Source: Bacillus crepusculi (GTDB lineage Bacteria; Bacillota; Bacilli; Bacillales; Bacillaceae). From it: a DNA stretch of 64,000 nt. This document shows, one piece after another, positions 35,294 through 44,096 of this stretch (positions within the stretch are counted from its first letter, which is position 1; every line of letters begins with the position of its first letter). A program made the translations under genes and the position numbers. The notes beneath the pieces are model-generated. The model was not told the origin of the DNA, did no database searches, and saw only the letters and a program-made list of their open reading frames with translations. The stretch spans positions 238,722 through 302,721 of the forward strand of contig NZ_JACXXE010000004.1 in NCBI RefSeq assembly GCF_014764715.1, written 5' to 3'.

Positions 35294-35359
35294 AACCTTT
35301 CCCTCCAAAACGTTAGAAAAACAAAAAATCATTCAAATTTCATTATAGCAGAATAGGTC

Positions 35360-36868
35360 CTACGCATTCACAACCATTTCACGTAAATCTTTCTTCATAA
35401 TTTTACCAAGCTTGTTTTTTGGCAGTTCTTGCGTGAAATGAATGGACGGCACTTTGTAATCTGCCAAACGCTCCTGGCAATAGCTCACGACATCTTGCTC
35501 GCAAAAATCGGCGGATTCGTCTTTCACGATATATGCACTTGGCACTTCACCATATAAATCGTCTGGTACCCCAATCACAGCTGATTCAATGACTCCTGGA
35601 ATTTGATCAATGACTTCTTCCACTTGGTCAGGATAGATATTATCCCCGCCATACAAAATCACATCTTTGTATCTGCCTGTAATATAAAGAAAACCGTCTT
35701 CATTTAGATAGCCTGCATCTCCCATATGGAACCAGCCGTCTTTCAGCACCTTCTCAGTAGCGTCAGGCTGATGGTAATAGCCAAGGAAATAAAATGGGCT
35801 TCTCATCACGACTTCGCCAATTTCTCCAGCTGGCAGTGTCTCTTCTGTCTCTGGATGAACGATTTTCACTTCTACATCCGCATCCACTTGACCAGCAGAG
35901 CCCATTTTATCCTCGCCCATCGCAGGATGCCATGCACTGACAACCCATGCTTCCGTACTTCCGTAGCCATGCATCATCTGAATGCCCACTTCTTTGTATT
36001 CCTTAATTAAGCGTACCGGCACCTTCGTACCGCCAGAAATCGCAATTTCAAAGGATGAGAGATCATACGAACCACGTTTCATCTCTTCTAGCATGTACGT
36101 ATAAGCTGATGGGAAGGCCATCATAAACGTAATTCTTTCCTTTTCAATCGTTTCTAAAATGCGCTTCGGCGTTGCATCATGTAAAAAGACAAGGGTATAC
36201 CCTTCAATCGCAGCTGCAATCAGATGATTAATTGAACTCATATGATACAACGGATGACTCGCCAAGTAACGTTTTCCTTTCAGATCGAATCCTCGATTCC
36301 CACGTCTTGTTAAAAATTGATAAATTCGCCCATGTCCGACCATACATCCTTTTGGATTGCCTGTTGTTCCAGAGGTGAATAAAATCATCGCTAGATCCTC
36401 TTCTGATACCTCTTCAGCAAGGTTACTGCCATCATTTGATGCCAAAATGTCTTCAAACAGCTGTGTTGTTTTTGCATTTACACCGGATTCCACCATGAGG
36501 CAATCCTCTAAAGAAACATTCACAGCGGCAATGATGTCACGGAATTCCCGGTCAAAAAATAAAGCCTTTGGCTCTGCTTTTTTCAAAATGCCTTCCAGCT
36601 CAAAAGAAGTAAGCTGCCAGCTAAGTGGGACTGCGACTGCACCCGCTTTAATGGCTGCCAGCATAATTGTTGAAAAGTGATGATGGTTTTGACAAATAAA
36701 GCAAACGCGGTCACCCTTTCGAATGCCCTTACGATGTAAGTAATGAGCAAGCTGGTCAATGCGTTTTGCATATTCTTCAAATGTATAAGACACACCACCG
36801 CCAGTTACCGCTTCAATTTGTGAAGAGCGTTCCATTCTGTCGTTTAGTAATGCCTGTAAAGTATTCAA
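35360..36868 (-). CDS. AMP-forming acyl-CoA synthetase (class I adenylate-forming enzyme)
   Basis: A roughly 502-residue ligase of the acyl-adenylate family that activates a carboxylic acid (probably a fatty or aromatic acid) with ATP and CoA. Core motifs: ILFTSGTTGNPKGC (A3), MHGYGSTEAW (A5), GWFHMGDAGYLNEDGFLYITGR (A7/A8), and PKNKLGKIMKKDL with the catalytic Lys (A10). Start is ambiguous: TTG 36868 has GGAG 9 nt upstream, while ATG 36877 and TTG 36898 are in frame but poorly spaced. Divergent from a MarR regulator, which is the likely controller. Confidence 0.88.
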   Translation of the reverse strand: MNTLQALLNDRMERSSQIEAVTGGGVSYTFEEYAKRIDQLAHYLHRKGIRKGDRVCFICQNHHHFSTIMLAAIKAGAVAVPLSWQLTSFELEGILKKAEPKALFFDREFRDIIAAVNVSLEDCLMVESGVNAKTTQLFEDILASNDGSNLAEEVSEEDLAMILFTSGTTGNPKGCMVGHGRIYQFLTRRGNRGFDLKGKRYLASHPLYHMSSINHLIAAAIEGYTLVFLHDATPKRILETIEKERITFMMAFPSAYTYMLEEMKRGSYDLSSFEIAISGGTKVPVRLIKEYKEVGIQMMHGYGSTEAWVVSAWHPAMGEDKMGSAGQVDADVEVKIVHPETEETLPAGEIGEVVMRSPFYFLGYYHQPDATEKVLKDGWFHMGDAGYLNEDGFLYITGRYKDVILYGGDNIYPDQVEEVIDQIPGVIESAVIGVPDDLYGEVPSAYIVKDESADFCEQDVVSYCQERLADYKVPSIHFTQELPKNKLGKIMKKDLREMVVNA

Positions 36869-37130
36869 TATCTTCATCTCCAAACGTTTAATTTCCAATA
36901 GCCCACTTCCAGCGAATTGGGTTGGCAGATTTTATCTCATTCACATTCTAAAATAAAAAACGAGGAAAGTAAAATCATTTCATTTTGGAATTATTCTTTT
37001 TATTAATTGATAATATAGGTAATTTTATAGCCGTCTTCCATTTTGGTTTAAATGATGATGATTATTATGATAAGATAGACCTAGTAATTGATCGGAAAAT
37101 GCGAATGCAATAGGAAAAGAGGTATGGAGA

Positions 37131-37568
37131 ATGCAACATTTCGAGTTAGAGGCAAGTTTGTTAGACCATGCACTGACAAAGTATTTAAAGGCGACGAAAC
37201 GAATAGATGAAGAGAATATTCCGAAGAATGTCACGAATATCAAAGGGTTTATTTTGCGCATCATCTACCGTCATCAATCATGTACTGTGAAAAATATTCT
37301 ACAGGAAGTTTCATTATCTCCCTCTGCGACAACTACCGCTCTCAATCACTTAGAAGATGAAGGGCTGATTATCCGCTCTCGAAATAACAATGATCGCCGT
37401 ACGGTATGGATTACCCTCTCTGAATCGGGTGAACAAATCGCTAAACAAATGATCGACAATCGCCAATTGCTTATCAATCAGCTGTTCAACCATTTATCAG
37501 AGGACGACAAAAAAACATTTTTTGAATTAATCGAAAAAATGATGGATGAGCACACATTAAAGGCTTAG
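37131..37568 (+). CDS. MarR-family transcriptional regulator
   Basis: A 145-residue winged-helix regulator. The recognition region is VSLSPSATTTALNHLEDEGLI, followed by the wing RNNNDRRTVWITLSESG, with helical dimerisation ends. It is transcribed away from the acyl-CoA synthetase with a 262-bp gap and probably represses it and/or itself, released by a phenolic or fatty-acid-like ligand as in other MarR pairs. Ends in a strong terminator whose tail is joined to repeat copy A. Confidence 0.88.
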   Translation: MQHFELEASLLDHALTKYLKATKRIDEENIPKNVTNIKGFILRIIYRHQSCTVKNILQEVSLSPSATTTALNHLEDEGLIIRSRNNNDRRTVWITLSESGEQIAKQMIDNRQLLINQLFNHLSEDDKKTFFELIEKMMDEHTLKA

Positions 37569-37591
37569 GAGCATTCCTAAGCCTTTCGTTT
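37559..37591 (+). terminator. Terminator of the marR gene
   Basis: AGGCTTAGGA and TCCTAAGCCT form a perfect 10-bp stem around GCAT, followed by TTCGTTT. The repeat copy A begins immediately after. Confidence 0.88.
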
Positions 37592-37760
37592 ATTGACAAC
37601 GGGCTAAAATAAAGATCCTTGTAGCCCTTTGTCTTCTTTTTTTTCAGCGAGACATGAAAACCTTTGCCGCCACAGGAAGGACGAATACCGGAGCGAACTG
37701 GGGATTCGTGAGTACCGGAACGCAGGACTAGCGCAGAATGAGAGGCTTGGTCTACTCTGC
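37591..37760. repeat. Hairpin-rich dispersed repeat, copy A (about 170 bp)
   Basis: Starts TATTGACAACGGGCTAAAAT and has a first hairpin (GGGCTA / TAGCCC). It then shares TTTGTCTTCTTTT, TTTCAGCG, GAAAACCTTTGC, AGGAAGGACGA, ATTCGTGAG, ACCG and GCAGGACT with copy B at 46981-47156, and ends near GGTCTACTCTGC. Non-coding; lies between two convergent genes. Confidence 0.75.
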
Positions 37761-37770
37761 GGCCTTCTTT

Positions 37771-38910
37771 TTATGGCTTTAAGATGACCTTTATACAATC
37801 ATCCTGTTTTTCGTTGAATATTTGGTAAGCATGTGCGGCATCATCTAATGGCAATTGATGTGTGATGATCGCTCTAGGATCAATTTCACCTGTTGTTACT
37901 TTTTGATAGAGTGTTGACATGTACCCTCTTGCCGGCGCCTGCCCCATTTTTAGTGTGACGTTTCTTGCGAAAAAAGCGCCTAATGGGAACATATTATACA
38001 GACCGCCATACACACCAGTCAGCTGAACCGTTCCACATTTCCGTACAGCTTTTGTGGCAATTTGAATCGGTCCAATCGTCCCGCCTTGCAGCTTGAGTTT
38101 CTGCTCAATTTTTTCAAGAGGCGACTTCTTTCCGTCCATCCCCACACAATCAATGACAACATCGGCTCCCCCCTTGGTGAGCTCCTTTAACGTTTCTCCC
38201 ATATCGGGATCCTCTGTAAAATCAAAGACTTCCACGCCGCTCATCCGTTTTGCATGATGCAGGCGGTAATCAATATAATCAACGGCGATGACCCGCTCTG
38301 CCCCTTTTTGCCATGCAAATTGCTGCGCCATTAACCCTACAGGTCCACAGCCTAACACGATGACCGTATCGCCCTTTTTCACACCTGCGTGCTCGACGCT
38401 CCAATAGGCAGTCGGCAGGACATCTGATAAGAACAGCAGTTGTTCATCCTCTAACTCGCAATCATCCGGCACCTTAAACGGGGTGTAGTTTCCAAAGGGC
38501 ACGCGTAAATATTCTGCTTGTCCTCCGGGATAATTCCCATATTTCTCACTATATCCAAAAAGCCCGCCTGAATCATAGTGAGGGTTTGAATGGTCGCATT
38601 GGCTTTCTAAGTGGTGATGGCAATATTGACATTGACCACATGCAACCGTAAATGGAATGACAACACGATCTCCCTTTTTTACCGCTGTGACATCTGGTCC
38701 AACTTCCTCTACAATTCCCATTGGCTCGTGTCCAATCACATAGCCGATGGGAAGCGGGAAATTCCCTTGATACAAATGTAAATCTGATCCACAAATCGCT
38801 GTTGAGGTAATTCGAACGATGACATCTTCACGATCTTGAATAGATGGCGCAGTTACTTTCTTCACTGCAATACGATTTTTCCCTTGATAGGTAACAGCTC
38901 TCACATGCAT
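37771..38910 (-). CDS. adhB: Zinc-dependent alcohol dehydrogenase (AdhB-like)
   Basis: A 379-residue medium-chain zinc alcohol dehydrogenase of the formaldehyde/threonine dehydrogenase-like group, closest to B. subtilis AdhB. Catalytic zinc ligands are C40 and H61-E62; the structural zinc uses C91, C94, C97 and C105. NAD+ binds at VIVLGCGPVGLMA, and PGGQAEYLRVPF is a group-specific motif. Oxidises an alcohol or aldehyde adduct; substrate not deducible. A perfect 14-bp palindrome (39048-39061) lies about 140 bp upstream. Probably monocistronic. Confidence 0.85.
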   Translation of the reverse strand: MHVRAVTYQGKNRIAVKKVTAPSIQDREDVIVRITSTAICGSDLHLYQGNFPLPIGYVIGHEPMGIVEEVGPDVTAVKKGDRVVIPFTVACGQCQYCHHHLESQCDHSNPHYDSGGLFGYSEKYGNYPGGQAEYLRVPFGNYTPFKVPDDCELEDEQLLFLSDVLPTAYWSVEHAGVKKGDTVIVLGCGPVGLMAQQFAWQKGAERVIAVDYIDYRLHHAKRMSGVEVFDFTEDPDMGETLKELTKGGADVVIDCVGMDGKKSPLEKIEQKLKLQGGTIGPIQIATKAVRKCGTVQLTGVYGGLYNMFPLGAFFARNVTLKMGQAPARGYMSTLYQKVTTGEIDPRAIITHQLPLDDAAHAYQIFNEKQDDCIKVILKP

Positions 38911-39008
38911 TTCCTCCTTTAACTCGAATCATCTTTCCTTAGCTTCACCTTGAATGGCTGGTTCATTCATCAGATCAAGAATTATGTCGCGCAGTCGAAA
39001 AGCGAAAT

Positions 39009-39036
39009 AGCCCGTCGATCAATTCGACAGGCTTTT
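39009..39036. terminator. Hairpin between adhB and the bicupin gene
   Basis: AGCCCGTCGA and TCGACAGGCT pair with one mismatch. On the plus strand TTTT follows; on the minus strand the run is ATTTCGCTTTT. It probably ends the bicupin transcript. Confidence 0.55.
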
Positions 39037-39047
39037 GATAAAACATG

Positions 39048-39061
39048 TGTAACGCGTTACA
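39048..39061. promoter_or_regulatory. Perfect 14-bp palindrome upstream of adhB
   Basis: TGTAACGCGTTACA is fully self-complementary. It lies 3 bp past the bicupin stop codon and about 140 bp before adhB. It is operator-like, but its centre (ACGCGT) does not fit the cre consensus. No cognate regulator is obvious. Confidence 0.45.
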
Positions 39062-39064
39062 TAC

Positions 39065-40087
39065 TCATTCTTTTTCGAGAAAACACAAATCATATTGAGC
39101 TAACGTCTCCCGGTCGATCATCAGGTTCCCTTCCTGAATAAAATAAGGACACATACTTGGGCTTTCTGATTCTTCAAACTGCTCATACACCTGCTCAATA
39201 TCTCCTGGGAGCAGCAACACCAAAAATTTATTTGAATGAGACACTAATTCATAAGAGTGGATGGTTTCAGGCGGTATATAGGCAAAGTCACCCGGCATCA
39301 GACAAATATCCTCTCCGTTCAAATCAAGGTTCATTTTTCCTTCCACACAATAGAGGGCTTCTGTATGCACCTTATGATAATGCGGAGGAAAATATTTACC
39401 ATTCATCCCTTCAATCACAAAATGACTGAATCCGCCTCCTGTAGTTTCTTTTGTCGCAATCAGCTCATGAAGCTGACCATCAATGATGTATTGCTTCCCT
39501 TCACCAGCCTCTAATACATAAGGCTGAACTGCGTGAGGGAGCTCACTATGAAATAACAATGAGGGCTTGGTTGTATTGGATAGCTCTCTAATGCCGTGCA
39601 TCAGCATGAGATCGCTTTCTTTTTCAGCTTGCTGAAAACAGTCTGCATCAAAGGCTTGATTGGTCATCGGCCATTCATTCTGCAAGAGCCTCTTCCCAAT
39701 TTGCTGATAAATATCTGTCCTTTGTCCGCCCAATGTATACGAAATAAACCTAGTTTTGTGACTATGCATTCTATAGCCATGAATTGTTTTGGGCGGAATA
39801 TGAATATAATCACAGGCCGTCACCATATACTTTTTACCGTCCAATATCACTTCCAGCTTCCCTTCCAGCACAAAGATGGTTTCAAATAGCGTCTCATGAC
39901 AATGCAACGGAAAATAAGCTCCTTTCCCACCTGTGATTAAGACAAGCTCAAACAACTGATTCGTTTGATTTGCTTCTGCCAGCACATGAACAAGCTGATT
40001 CTCCAGACCATACAGCTTTCCCGAACCAGACGCGGTATAAAAAGAGGTATCTTCGGATTGCTTGATCGATTGCGGTTGCTCCGACAT
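39065..40087 (-). CDS. qdoI: Quercetin 2,3-dioxygenase-like bicupin (QdoI type)
   Basis: A 340-residue protein with two cupin domains, similar to B. subtilis QdoI, which opens the ring of the flavonol quercetin and releases CO. The N-terminal cupin has metal-ligand candidates H62, H64, E69 and H103; the C-terminal one has HYHKVHTE and the matching IHSYEL His. Both sites look intact. It lies downstream of a TetR/LmrA-type regulator with a QdoR/LmrA-type box between them, supporting a flavonoid-responsive role. ATG 40087 has GGAG 9 nt upstream. Sequence divergence means the substrate could differ from quercetin. Confidence 0.7.
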   Translation of the reverse strand: MSEQPQSIKQSEDTSFYTASGSGKLYGLENQLVHVLAEANQTNQLFELVLITGGKGAYFPLHCHETLFETIFVLEGKLEVILDGKKYMVTACDYIHIPPKTIHGYRMHSHKTRFISYTLGGQRTDIYQQIGKRLLQNEWPMTNQAFDADCFQQAEKESDLMLMHGIRELSNTTKPSLLFHSELPHAVQPYVLEAGEGKQYIIDGQLHELIATKETTGGGFSHFVIEGMNGKYFPPHYHKVHTEALYCVEGKMNLDLNGEDICLMPGDFAYIPPETIHSYELVSHSNKFLVLLLPGDIEQVYEQFEESESPSMCPYFIQEGNLMIDRETLAQYDLCFLEKE

Positions 40088-40128
40088 ATCCCATCACTCC
40101 TCATGACGAATTGACTATCTTTATTATA

Positions 40129-40146
40129 TAGACCAATTGATATAAT
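40129..40146 (-). promoter_or_regulatory. QdoR/LmrA-type operator upstream of qdoI
   Basis: On the minus strand ATTATATCAATTGGTCTA matches the box recalled for B. subtilis LmrA/QdoR, AWTATA(taga)NYG(g)TCTA, at all uppercase positions. It overlaps a TATAAT-like -10 region about 40 bp upstream of qdoI. The neighbouring TetR gene is the obvious ligand-sensing repressor. Confidence 0.7.
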
Positions 40147-40169
40147 AGATAGACAATATGCGAGAGATT

Positions 40170-40742
40170 TTACTCCTCTCGCATAAATAAGTGTCTAAGG
40201 TAACATTTTACGTGTTCTAACGGGGTCGTTTGCTTGAGTGCTGTGGTCATTGATAGACCTCCGATCACCATTGAATGAAGGAGAGATGCCAGCTCATCTG
40301 CTTTGCTTTCTTCATAACCGCTGTTCATCAGCTTTTTTTTCACAAGCTCCTGCCAGCGGATCATTTCTTGTTTGCAAGCCGCATGGAGCTGTGTATGATC
40401 AGGCTTGGACTCTGCCGCCAGCAAGACAATCGGAATCCCTCTTTCACTTTCTTGGTTCATAAATCCTTGAATGATGTTTGTCACAAAACGATCAATGGCG
40501 ATATATGGGTCATCCGAATAAGCAAAGCTTTCCTCAATTCGGTTGATGACCTTTTGACTCATATATTCAACAGCTGCTATGGCTAGCTCTTCTTTTCCAT
40601 TTGGAAAGTAATAATAAAGAGAGCCTTTCGGCGTACCGCTCTCTCTAATGATTTGATTCAATCCTGTCGCATGATATCCCTGTTTACGCAAAAGAAGTGC
40701 GGCCGTTTGAATGATTTTGTCCTTCGTACTCACGTATGACAC
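40170..40742 (-). CDS. TetR-family regulator, LmrA/QdoR type
   Basis: A 190-residue TetR regulator of the LmrA/QdoR subgroup: the N-terminal helix-turn-helix HATGLNQIIRESGTPKGSLYYYFPNGKEEL is almost diagnostic. The C-terminal ligand domain (about 50-190) carries the conserved GIPIVLLAAES. In B. subtilis such proteins release DNA on binding flavonoids. I choose GTG 40742 (protein MSYVSTKDKI, GGAGGG 6 nt upstream); GTG 40733 with GGAG at 8 nt is the alternative. It precedes qdoI in the same direction and is preceded by an amidase gene, so the three may form one unit. Confidence 0.87.
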   Translation of the reverse strand: MSYVSTKDKIIQTAALLLRKQGYHATGLNQIIRESGTPKGSLYYYFPNGKEELAIAAVEYMSQKVINRIEESFAYSDDPYIAIDRFVTNIIQGFMNQESERGIPIVLLAAESKPDHTQLHAACKQEMIRWQELVKKKLMNSGYEESKADELASLLHSMVIGGLSMTTALKQTTPLEHVKCYLRHLFMREE

Positions 40743-40770
40743 TCCTTTCCCTCCATAGACAAATATCGTT

Positions 40771-42252
40771 TCAACGTATGAGTTGATTTGTTCCTTTCCA
40801 AATCGAGGATGTTTCCATTTCTGCTGCAAGTCGAAGCAGCCAATCCTCTTTCCCCTTAGGTGCTGTGACCTGTACACCTAAAGGCATGCCCGCCTCAGTA
40901 AGATGAACAGGAACGCTCATAGAAGGCTGACCCGTTAAGTTGGCAAGCTGTGTAAATGGTGTATAGGTCAAACTCTTTAAGAACATGTCATAAATGAGAT
41001 CCTGCTGCGCTTGCATTGAGAGAGATGACACACGTAAAAGTTGAGTGATTTCTTCTTTCGAATGCATCAACTCGCCAATCTTTGGAGCTGAATAGGCAGT
41101 AGCTGGTGTCACATAGAGATCGTAGATTTGATGAAATGACGCCATTTGTGCAGCCGCCATATCCCACGCATCAAGACTTTCTGTATAAGCAGCAGCAGTC
41201 ACATTCTTGCCAGCCTCCGCCAGCACCCATGCCACAATATCCGTTTCCTCTGGCTTTACTGGACGCCCTAATGAACGAGCCAAGGATGTGAATAATGCCG
41301 ACATTTCTCCGCTGTTCATAACGTAGTATTGCTGCATCAAATGGATACCATCAATTGCCGGCTTGGCTTCTTCTACTTGGTGCCCTTGCTCACTCAGCCA
41401 TTTCACTGTTTGCTGAACTGCCTGCTTCGCTTCCTCACTGACCTTCGTCCCAACTGGAGATTCTACACTGTAAGCAATTCGCATAGAAGAGGTATGTTTC
41501 ACAAGATCCTCTTGGTAGCTGCCGTCATATAACGGCGTTTGGAAAGCCGCTTCTGGCTGAATGACTTGAAGCAGATCAAGAAGTGCTGCACTGTCACGCA
41601 CTGTTTTTGTGAGTGTAAAGTCAATGGAAGCCCCTTGCCACTGCCTTCCTGCACCTGGTCCTACCGGTGTTCTCCCCCTTGTTGGCTTTAGTCCAAATAA
41701 ACCAGTAAAGGATGCTGGAATACGAATAGATCCTCCGCCATCACTCGCTCCACCCGCAGGTACAATGCCACTTGCCACAGCTGCTGCTGTCCCCCCGCTT
41801 GAACCGCCCGGGGAATACTCGGCGTTCCAAGGGTTCCTCGTTGGACCATGTAAAGCGGGCTCTGTTACATTCCTTAATCCGAATTCCGGTGTGTTTGTAT
41901 GACCGATCATGAGGAGCCCAGCCTGCTTCAATCGATGGACAAAGTGGGAGTCCGTTTTCGCCTTTACATCCTTTAACAGCATAGCGCCTGCTGTCAGCGG
42001 TTCATTTTTCAGCCCTTGCGATATATTTTTTAGCACAAACGGAACACCAGCAAAAGGCTGATTCATATCTAATTGCTTCATGTCTTTTAACACTTGATCC
42101 TGTCTTGTCTGAATCACCGCATTTAGTGCTGGATTGACCTCCTCCAATCTAGCAAATGCAGCCTGTACAAGCTCCTCGGGCATGACCTGCTTTTCCCGTA
42201 CAAGTGCTGCCAGACCAGTCGCATCATACGTCATATACTCTTTTACGTTCAT
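40771..42252 (-). CDS. Amidase-signature family amidase
   Basis: A 493-residue serine hydrolase of the amidase signature family. The Ser-cisSer-Lys triad is visible: K75 in VPFVLKN, the cis-Ser in PGGSSGGTAAAVASG (S151/S152), and nucleophile S175 in SDGGGSIRIPAS. It hydrolyses an amide to acid and ammonia; it is not GatA, since no GatC/GatB genes accompany it. ATG 42252 has GAAGGA 8 nt upstream; ATG 42258 is too close. It ends 28 bp before the TetR start and may share its transcript. Confidence 0.88.
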   Translation of the reverse strand: MNVKEYMTYDATGLAALVREKQVMPEELVQAAFARLEEVNPALNAVIQTRQDQVLKDMKQLDMNQPFAGVPFVLKNISQGLKNEPLTAGAMLLKDVKAKTDSHFVHRLKQAGLLMIGHTNTPEFGLRNVTEPALHGPTRNPWNAEYSPGGSSGGTAAAVASGIVPAGGASDGGGSIRIPASFTGLFGLKPTRGRTPVGPGAGRQWQGASIDFTLTKTVRDSAALLDLLQVIQPEAAFQTPLYDGSYQEDLVKHTSSMRIAYSVESPVGTKVSEEAKQAVQQTVKWLSEQGHQVEEAKPAIDGIHLMQQYYVMNSGEMSALFTSLARSLGRPVKPEETDIVAWVLAEAGKNVTAAAYTESLDAWDMAAAQMASFHQIYDLYVTPATAYSAPKIGELMHSKEEITQLLRVSSLSMQAQQDLIYDMFLKSLTYTPFTQLANLTGQPSMSVPVHLTEAGMPLGVQVTAPKGKEDWLLRLAAEMETSSIWKGTNQLIR

Positions 42253-42365
42253 CGGCATGTCCTTCTTTCTCTTCATATGATCTCTCTATTGTCTACTAGA
42301 ATTGTATGAAATTCAATTTCAGGCTACCTCTGCAAAAAAACTTTCTAACAAGACTATGATTCTTC

Positions 42366-42392
42366 TAACCATCCATCTAATTTCTCCGATAT
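42366..42392 (+). promoter_or_regulatory. SigmaD-type (flagellar) promoter of epr
   Basis: TAAC (42366-42369), 15-bp spacer, TCCGATAT (42385-42392); the sigmaD consensus is TAAA-N15-GCCGATAT. It lies 30 bp upstream of the epr ATG. B. subtilis epr is known to be sigmaD-dependent. Confidence 0.75.
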
Positions 42393-42422
42393 AATAAAGA
42401 AAAAAGACGGAGGTCATCTCGT

Positions 42423-44054
42423 ATGCAAGGAGCCATTGCCCTGAAAAAGAAAATATTCGTGGTCATCGCGTTTCTTCTTGCTTTGACAACTGCTTTGCCC
42501 TTCCATTCGCAGGCAGCTGCACCGCCAAAAGAAACAGATGTCATCATCGTCTATAAAAATCAAAAAGGGAAGCAAACCGCTATTGAGGAAAGTGAAAAAG
42601 TGAACGCACAGTACATACACCTTCCCGCTGTCGCTGTGACAGCAGATGAACAAGCGGTCACCTCACTTAAAAAAGACCCAAACATCGCTTATGTTTCAAA
42701 AAATGTAAAGGTCAAACTCGCTTCTTCTACGGTGAAAAAAACCGCTGCTGCTACTAGTCAGGATGCATTGATACAAAAATCTTACAACCTGCAAAAGCTT
42801 AATGTAAAGCAAGCGATAAAAGAAGGCGTTACTGGGAAAAATGTGAAAGTAGCTGTTTTGGATACTGGTATTTTCCCACATGAGGATTTAAAGGTAGCCG
42901 GAGGTAAATCATTCGTGAATTACACGTCCTCTTACAAGGATGATGAAGGACACGGAACACATGTCGCTGGCACGATTGGTGCGCTCAATAACGATTACGG
43001 AACAGTCGGCGTCGCTTCCGGTGTGAAGCTGTATGCCGTGAAAGTGCTAGATAAAAAGGGAGAAGGCGACTTATACAGTCTGCTTCGAGGCATTGATTGG
43101 GCAATTAGCAATAAGATGGATATGATTAATCTGAGCCTAGGCTTTGAGGATAACATTCCGATTTTGCGTTCAGCTGTAGATGAAGCATATAAAAAAGGAT
43201 TGCTGGTGGTTGCTGCAAGCGGAAATGATGGGAAGAAGAACCATATTAGCTACCCTGCCGCATACAGTAGCGTCATCGCTGTTTCTGCAACGACTGACAA
43301 AGACAAACTATCGTCGATCTCCAATACAGGGAAAGAGATCGAATTTTCTGCCCCTGGTGAAAACGTCATCAGCACTTATTTAAAAAATGAATATTGGTAT
43401 GCAACCGGTACATCACAAGCTGCACCGCACGTCACAGGGATGCTGGCACTGTTAAAACAGCTTCATCCGAAGAAAACAAATGCACAGCTTCGCACCTTAT
43501 TGCGCAGCTATACAGTGGATCTTGGCGCAAAAGGAAAGGATTCACAATTCGGCTATGGTCGCGTGCAATATGTGCCGCAATCAACCTTTTTAAAGGCCGC
43601 GACCAGCACTGTCAAAAAAGCTGAAACATCTAAAAAGCAGGCAGATGTCGATCAAGCCAAAACGAGAATCGGCCGACTCACTGCAAGCAAACAAAAAACA
43701 GCACTGACAGAACGGGTGAAGAAAGTCCAAGCAAATATTGATATCCGCTCCGCACGTGCAAAGGTCCAAGCAGCCGAAAAAAACAAAACACAAGGCGCCA
43801 TTAAAAGCGCACAAACGGCCATTAAAAAGCTAAACAAAGGCAAAGAAAAAACAAGCCTGCAAAACCGGCTCGACAAAGTCAAAAAACAAGTTGCCTATCA
43901 AAAGAAAGTGACAACTGCTAAACAAAAGGTGAAAAAAGCGGAAGCCAAACGAACAAAGAAAACAAAAGCAGCTGCTCAAACTGCGGTCAAACAACTAAAA
44001 GCATCTAAAACGAAAACCGATTTACAAAAACGATTAAATCGAATAAAGGTCTAA
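42423..44054 (+). CDS. epr: Extracellular subtilisin-like protease Epr
   Basis: A 543-residue secreted S8 serine protease. Signal peptide (1-32), I9 propeptide (about 38-100), and a catalytic domain with D147, H177, oxyanion N268 and S331 (GTSQAAPHVTG, the Gln variant). The C-terminal 150 residues are a Lys/Ala-rich coiled-coil repeat region (KQADVDQAKTRIGRLT-type units), as in B. subtilis Epr, probably for wall or polymer binding. B. subtilis Epr is a little longer (645), mostly in this tail. ATG 42423 has GGAGG 9 nt upstream. In B. subtilis Epr processes signalling peptides and supports swarming, matching the sigmaD promoter. Confidence 0.87.
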   Translation: MQGAIALKKKIFVVIAFLLALTTALPFHSQAAAPPKETDVIIVYKNQKGKQTAIEESEKVNAQYIHLPAVAVTADEQAVTSLKKDPNIAYVSKNVKVKLASSTVKKTAAATSQDALIQKSYNLQKLNVKQAIKEGVTGKNVKVAVLDTGIFPHEDLKVAGGKSFVNYTSSYKDDEGHGTHVAGTIGALNNDYGTVGVASGVKLYAVKVLDKKGEGDLYSLLRGIDWAISNKMDMINLSLGFEDNIPILRSAVDEAYKKGLLVVAASGNDGKKNHISYPAAYSSVIAVSATTDKDKLSSISNTGKEIEFSAPGENVISTYLKNEYWYATGTSQAAPHVTGMLALLKQLHPKKTNAQLRTLLRSYTVDLGAKGKDSQFGYGRVQYVPQSTFLKAATSTVKKAETSKKQADVDQAKTRIGRLTASKQKTALTERVKKVQANIDIRSARAKVQAAEKNKTQGAIKSAQTAIKKLNKGKEKTSLQNRLDKVKKQVAYQKKVTTAKQKVKKAEAKRTKKTKAAAQTAVKQLKASKTKTDLQKRLNRIKV

Positions 44055-44057
44055 CCG

Positions 44058-44096
44058 AAAAACGATTCCTTTAAGCGGGGAATCGTTTTTTTATTT
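44058..44096. terminator. Terminator epr / DUF402 gene
   Basis: AAAACGATTCC and GGAATCGTTTT pair around TTTAAGCGG, with T-rich tails in both directions. Confidence 0.88.

Noticed and set aside
37604..37798. 64-codon minus-strand ORF over repeat copy A
   Set aside because: It lies in the non-coding repeat, which is shared with another intergenic site where this frame is not kept.
39048..39061. TGTAACGCGTTACA as a cre (CcpA) site
   Set aside because: The cre consensus needs R-C-G-Y in the centre; here the central bases are shifted (ACGCGT), so it fails at the invariant positions.
40743..40790. Second QdoR/LmrA box upstream of the TetR gene
   Set aside because: The best alignment (ending TTTGTCTA) misses the conserved G and the whole left half-site.
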